Positions 5,648 through 6,587 of a stretch of DNA of 6,587 nt are shown here, one piece after another. Within the stretch, counting starts at the first letter, position 1; every line of letters starts with the position of its first letter. The stretch comes from Actinomycetes bacterium. GTDB lineage: Bacteria > Actinomycetota > Actinomycetes > Actinomycetales > Actinomycetaceae. A program made the position numbers and the translations under genes. The stretch covers positions 1 through 6,587 of the forward strand of contig JAEWHO010000096.1 of NCBI GenBank assembly GCA_023387755.1. Reading direction: 5' to 3'. The notes below the pieces were generated by a model. The model ran no database searches and was not told the DNA's origin. It saw nothing but the letters and a program-made list of their open reading frames with translations.

Positions 5648-6587
5648 TTGCCACGATTGCCGCACGCGAACTCACTACCGTCTTCAAAAAGAAGAGCACC
5701 ATTATCTCCATGGTCATCATGGTCGTACTGATCGTGGCGGGCCAGGCGATTATGAAGTATTTCGCAGACCAAAGCGATACTCAGGAATACACCTTCGCTG
5801 CCAGCACCGACGAGGTGGTGCAGGTACTGCAGCAAGCCGGGGAGGCGAGCGGCGTCAAGGTAGAAGCAGAAACCCTAGCGCGCGCAGACGCCGAACAAAA
5901 AATCAAAGACGGCGACCTCGACGCCTATGTTGACGGCGACGAAGTGGTGGTGGATAGCCAACCGAGCCGGGCGCTGACGTTTGTGACCTCCTCACTACAA
6001 CAGGCACATATCGCCAAGACCGCACAAGACCACGGCATTAACGTGCAGGATCTTGTGGGGGCGCAGCCGCACATAACCGAGCTGGACGCGGAAGAAAGCA
6101 CGAGCCGCATGACGTTTGTCGGCATGCTGGTTTTAATGCTCATGATGATGACGATCATGGGTGGGGGCGCCCTCATCGGTATGGGGGTAGTGGAAGAGAA
6201 AAGTTCGCGGGTCGTGGAGATTCTGCTGGCAACCGTGCGGCCCTTCCAACTGCTGGCCGGTAAGGTCCTGGGGATCGGTGCGGGCGTCATGGTCCAATTC
6301 GTGGTCTACATGGCTGCGCTGTTCGTGGGCGCACACGTATTCCAGGTGCTGCCACCCGAGGCCACTATCGACATTCCCTACCTGTTGCTGTGCCTGCTGT
6401 GGGTTGCGCTCGCCTACCTGATTTTCGGGGCCTGCTGGGCAGCCCTCGCATCCACGGTCTCCCGCCAGGAGGATATCGGCGTGGCCACTATGCCGATGAC
6501 GTTCATCCCCCTGGTCGCCTTCTACGTGGCCATGTTCCTGGTCCCCAACCAGCCGGACTCGACGCTGACAGCGGCCCTGTGCATGGT
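5644..6587 (+). CDS. ABC-2 permease, NatB/YhaP type, 3' end missing
   Basis: This is the membrane half of the exporter powered by the ATPase encoded just before it. The frame opens at ATG 5644, inside the ATPase stop (ATGA), with AGGAGGAGG at 5631-5639 as ribosome site, and it stays open to the window edge (314 complete codons; the family is usually about 380-420). The layout is classic for NatB/YhaP. It begins with a short cytoplasmic start (IAARELTTVFKKKS) and a first helix (about 19-37), followed by a soluble extracytoplasmic domain (about 38-153). Four further helices follow at about 156-178, 208-232, 246-268 and 283-301. Between helices 2 and 3 is the family hallmark VVEEKSSRVVEILLATVRP (182-200) followed by FQLLAGKVLG, the cytoplasmic coupling segment that contacts the ATPase. 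No frameshift or broken motif is visible. At least one more helix and the stop lie right of the window. Confidence 0.93.
   Translation, partial: MIATIAARELTTVFKKKSTIISMVIMVVLIVAGQAIMKYFADQSDTQEYTFAASTDEVVQVLQQAGEASGVKVEAETLARADAEQKIKDGDLDAYVDGDEVVVDSQPSRALTFVTSSLQQAHIAKTAQDHGINVQDLVGAQPHITELDAEESTSRMTFVGMLVLMLMMMTIMGGGALIGMGVVEEKSSRVVEILLATVRPFQLLAGKVLGIGAGVMVQFVVYMAALFVGAHVFQVLPPEATIDIPYLLLCLLWVALAYLIFGACWAALASTVSRQEDIGVATMPMTFIPLVAFYVAMFLVPNQPDSTLTAALCM

Noticed and set aside
1..6587. CRISPR array, tRNA or rRNA genes, insertion sequence
   Set aside because: No regularly spaced repeats, tRNA-like cloverleaf, rRNA sequence, transposase or terminal inverted repeats were seen on either strand.

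Overview
The window looks like a high-GC Gram-positive (actinobacterial) chromosome. The evidence is the G/C-rich codon choice, the strong GGAGG-type ribosome sites, the DesK/DesR-style two-component pair with an actinobacterial-type LuxR domain, and the ABC-2 exporter genes. A member of the Actinomycetaceae or a relative would fit, but the sequence alone does not fix the genus. Almost every base is coding. The only sizeable non-coding gap is the 141 bp between two divergent transcription units at about 4592-4732.

Left part (1-2754, + strand): the 3' part of an ABC-2 exporter permease, cut by the window edge, is followed 14 bp later by a six-helix sensor histidine kinase. The kinase stop overlaps the start of a LuxR/NarL-type response regulator by one base. 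The three genes read as one operon, a common layout in which the two-component system senses cell-envelope or antimicrobial stress and controls the neighbouring exporter. The ATPase partner of the permease is probably just upstream, outside the window.

Middle part (2779-4591, - strand): a compact three-gene operon runs in the opposite direction: a Xre-type HTH regulator, an ImmA/IrrE-type zinc metallopeptidase with HELGH, and a PIN-fold nuclease. Both junctions are 4-base stop/start overlaps (ATGA, then TTGA with a TTG start). The operon has its own recognisable promoter with a dyad between the -35 and -10 boxes. This is the most interesting part of the window. It looks like a protease-controlled toxin or stress/defence module in which the regulator represses the operon, the metallopeptidase senses a signal and cleaves the regulator, and the PIN nuclease is the effector. 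That scheme is inference from family knowledge.

Right part (4733-6587, + strand): an ABC ATPase with a C-terminal accessory domain (NatA/YhaQ type) overlaps by ATGA the start of a NatB/YhaP-type ABC-2 permease. The permease runs off the right edge. This is a second exporter cassette, possibly controlled by the two-component system to its left. The inverted HTH-ImmA-PIN module separates it from that system and may be an insertion.
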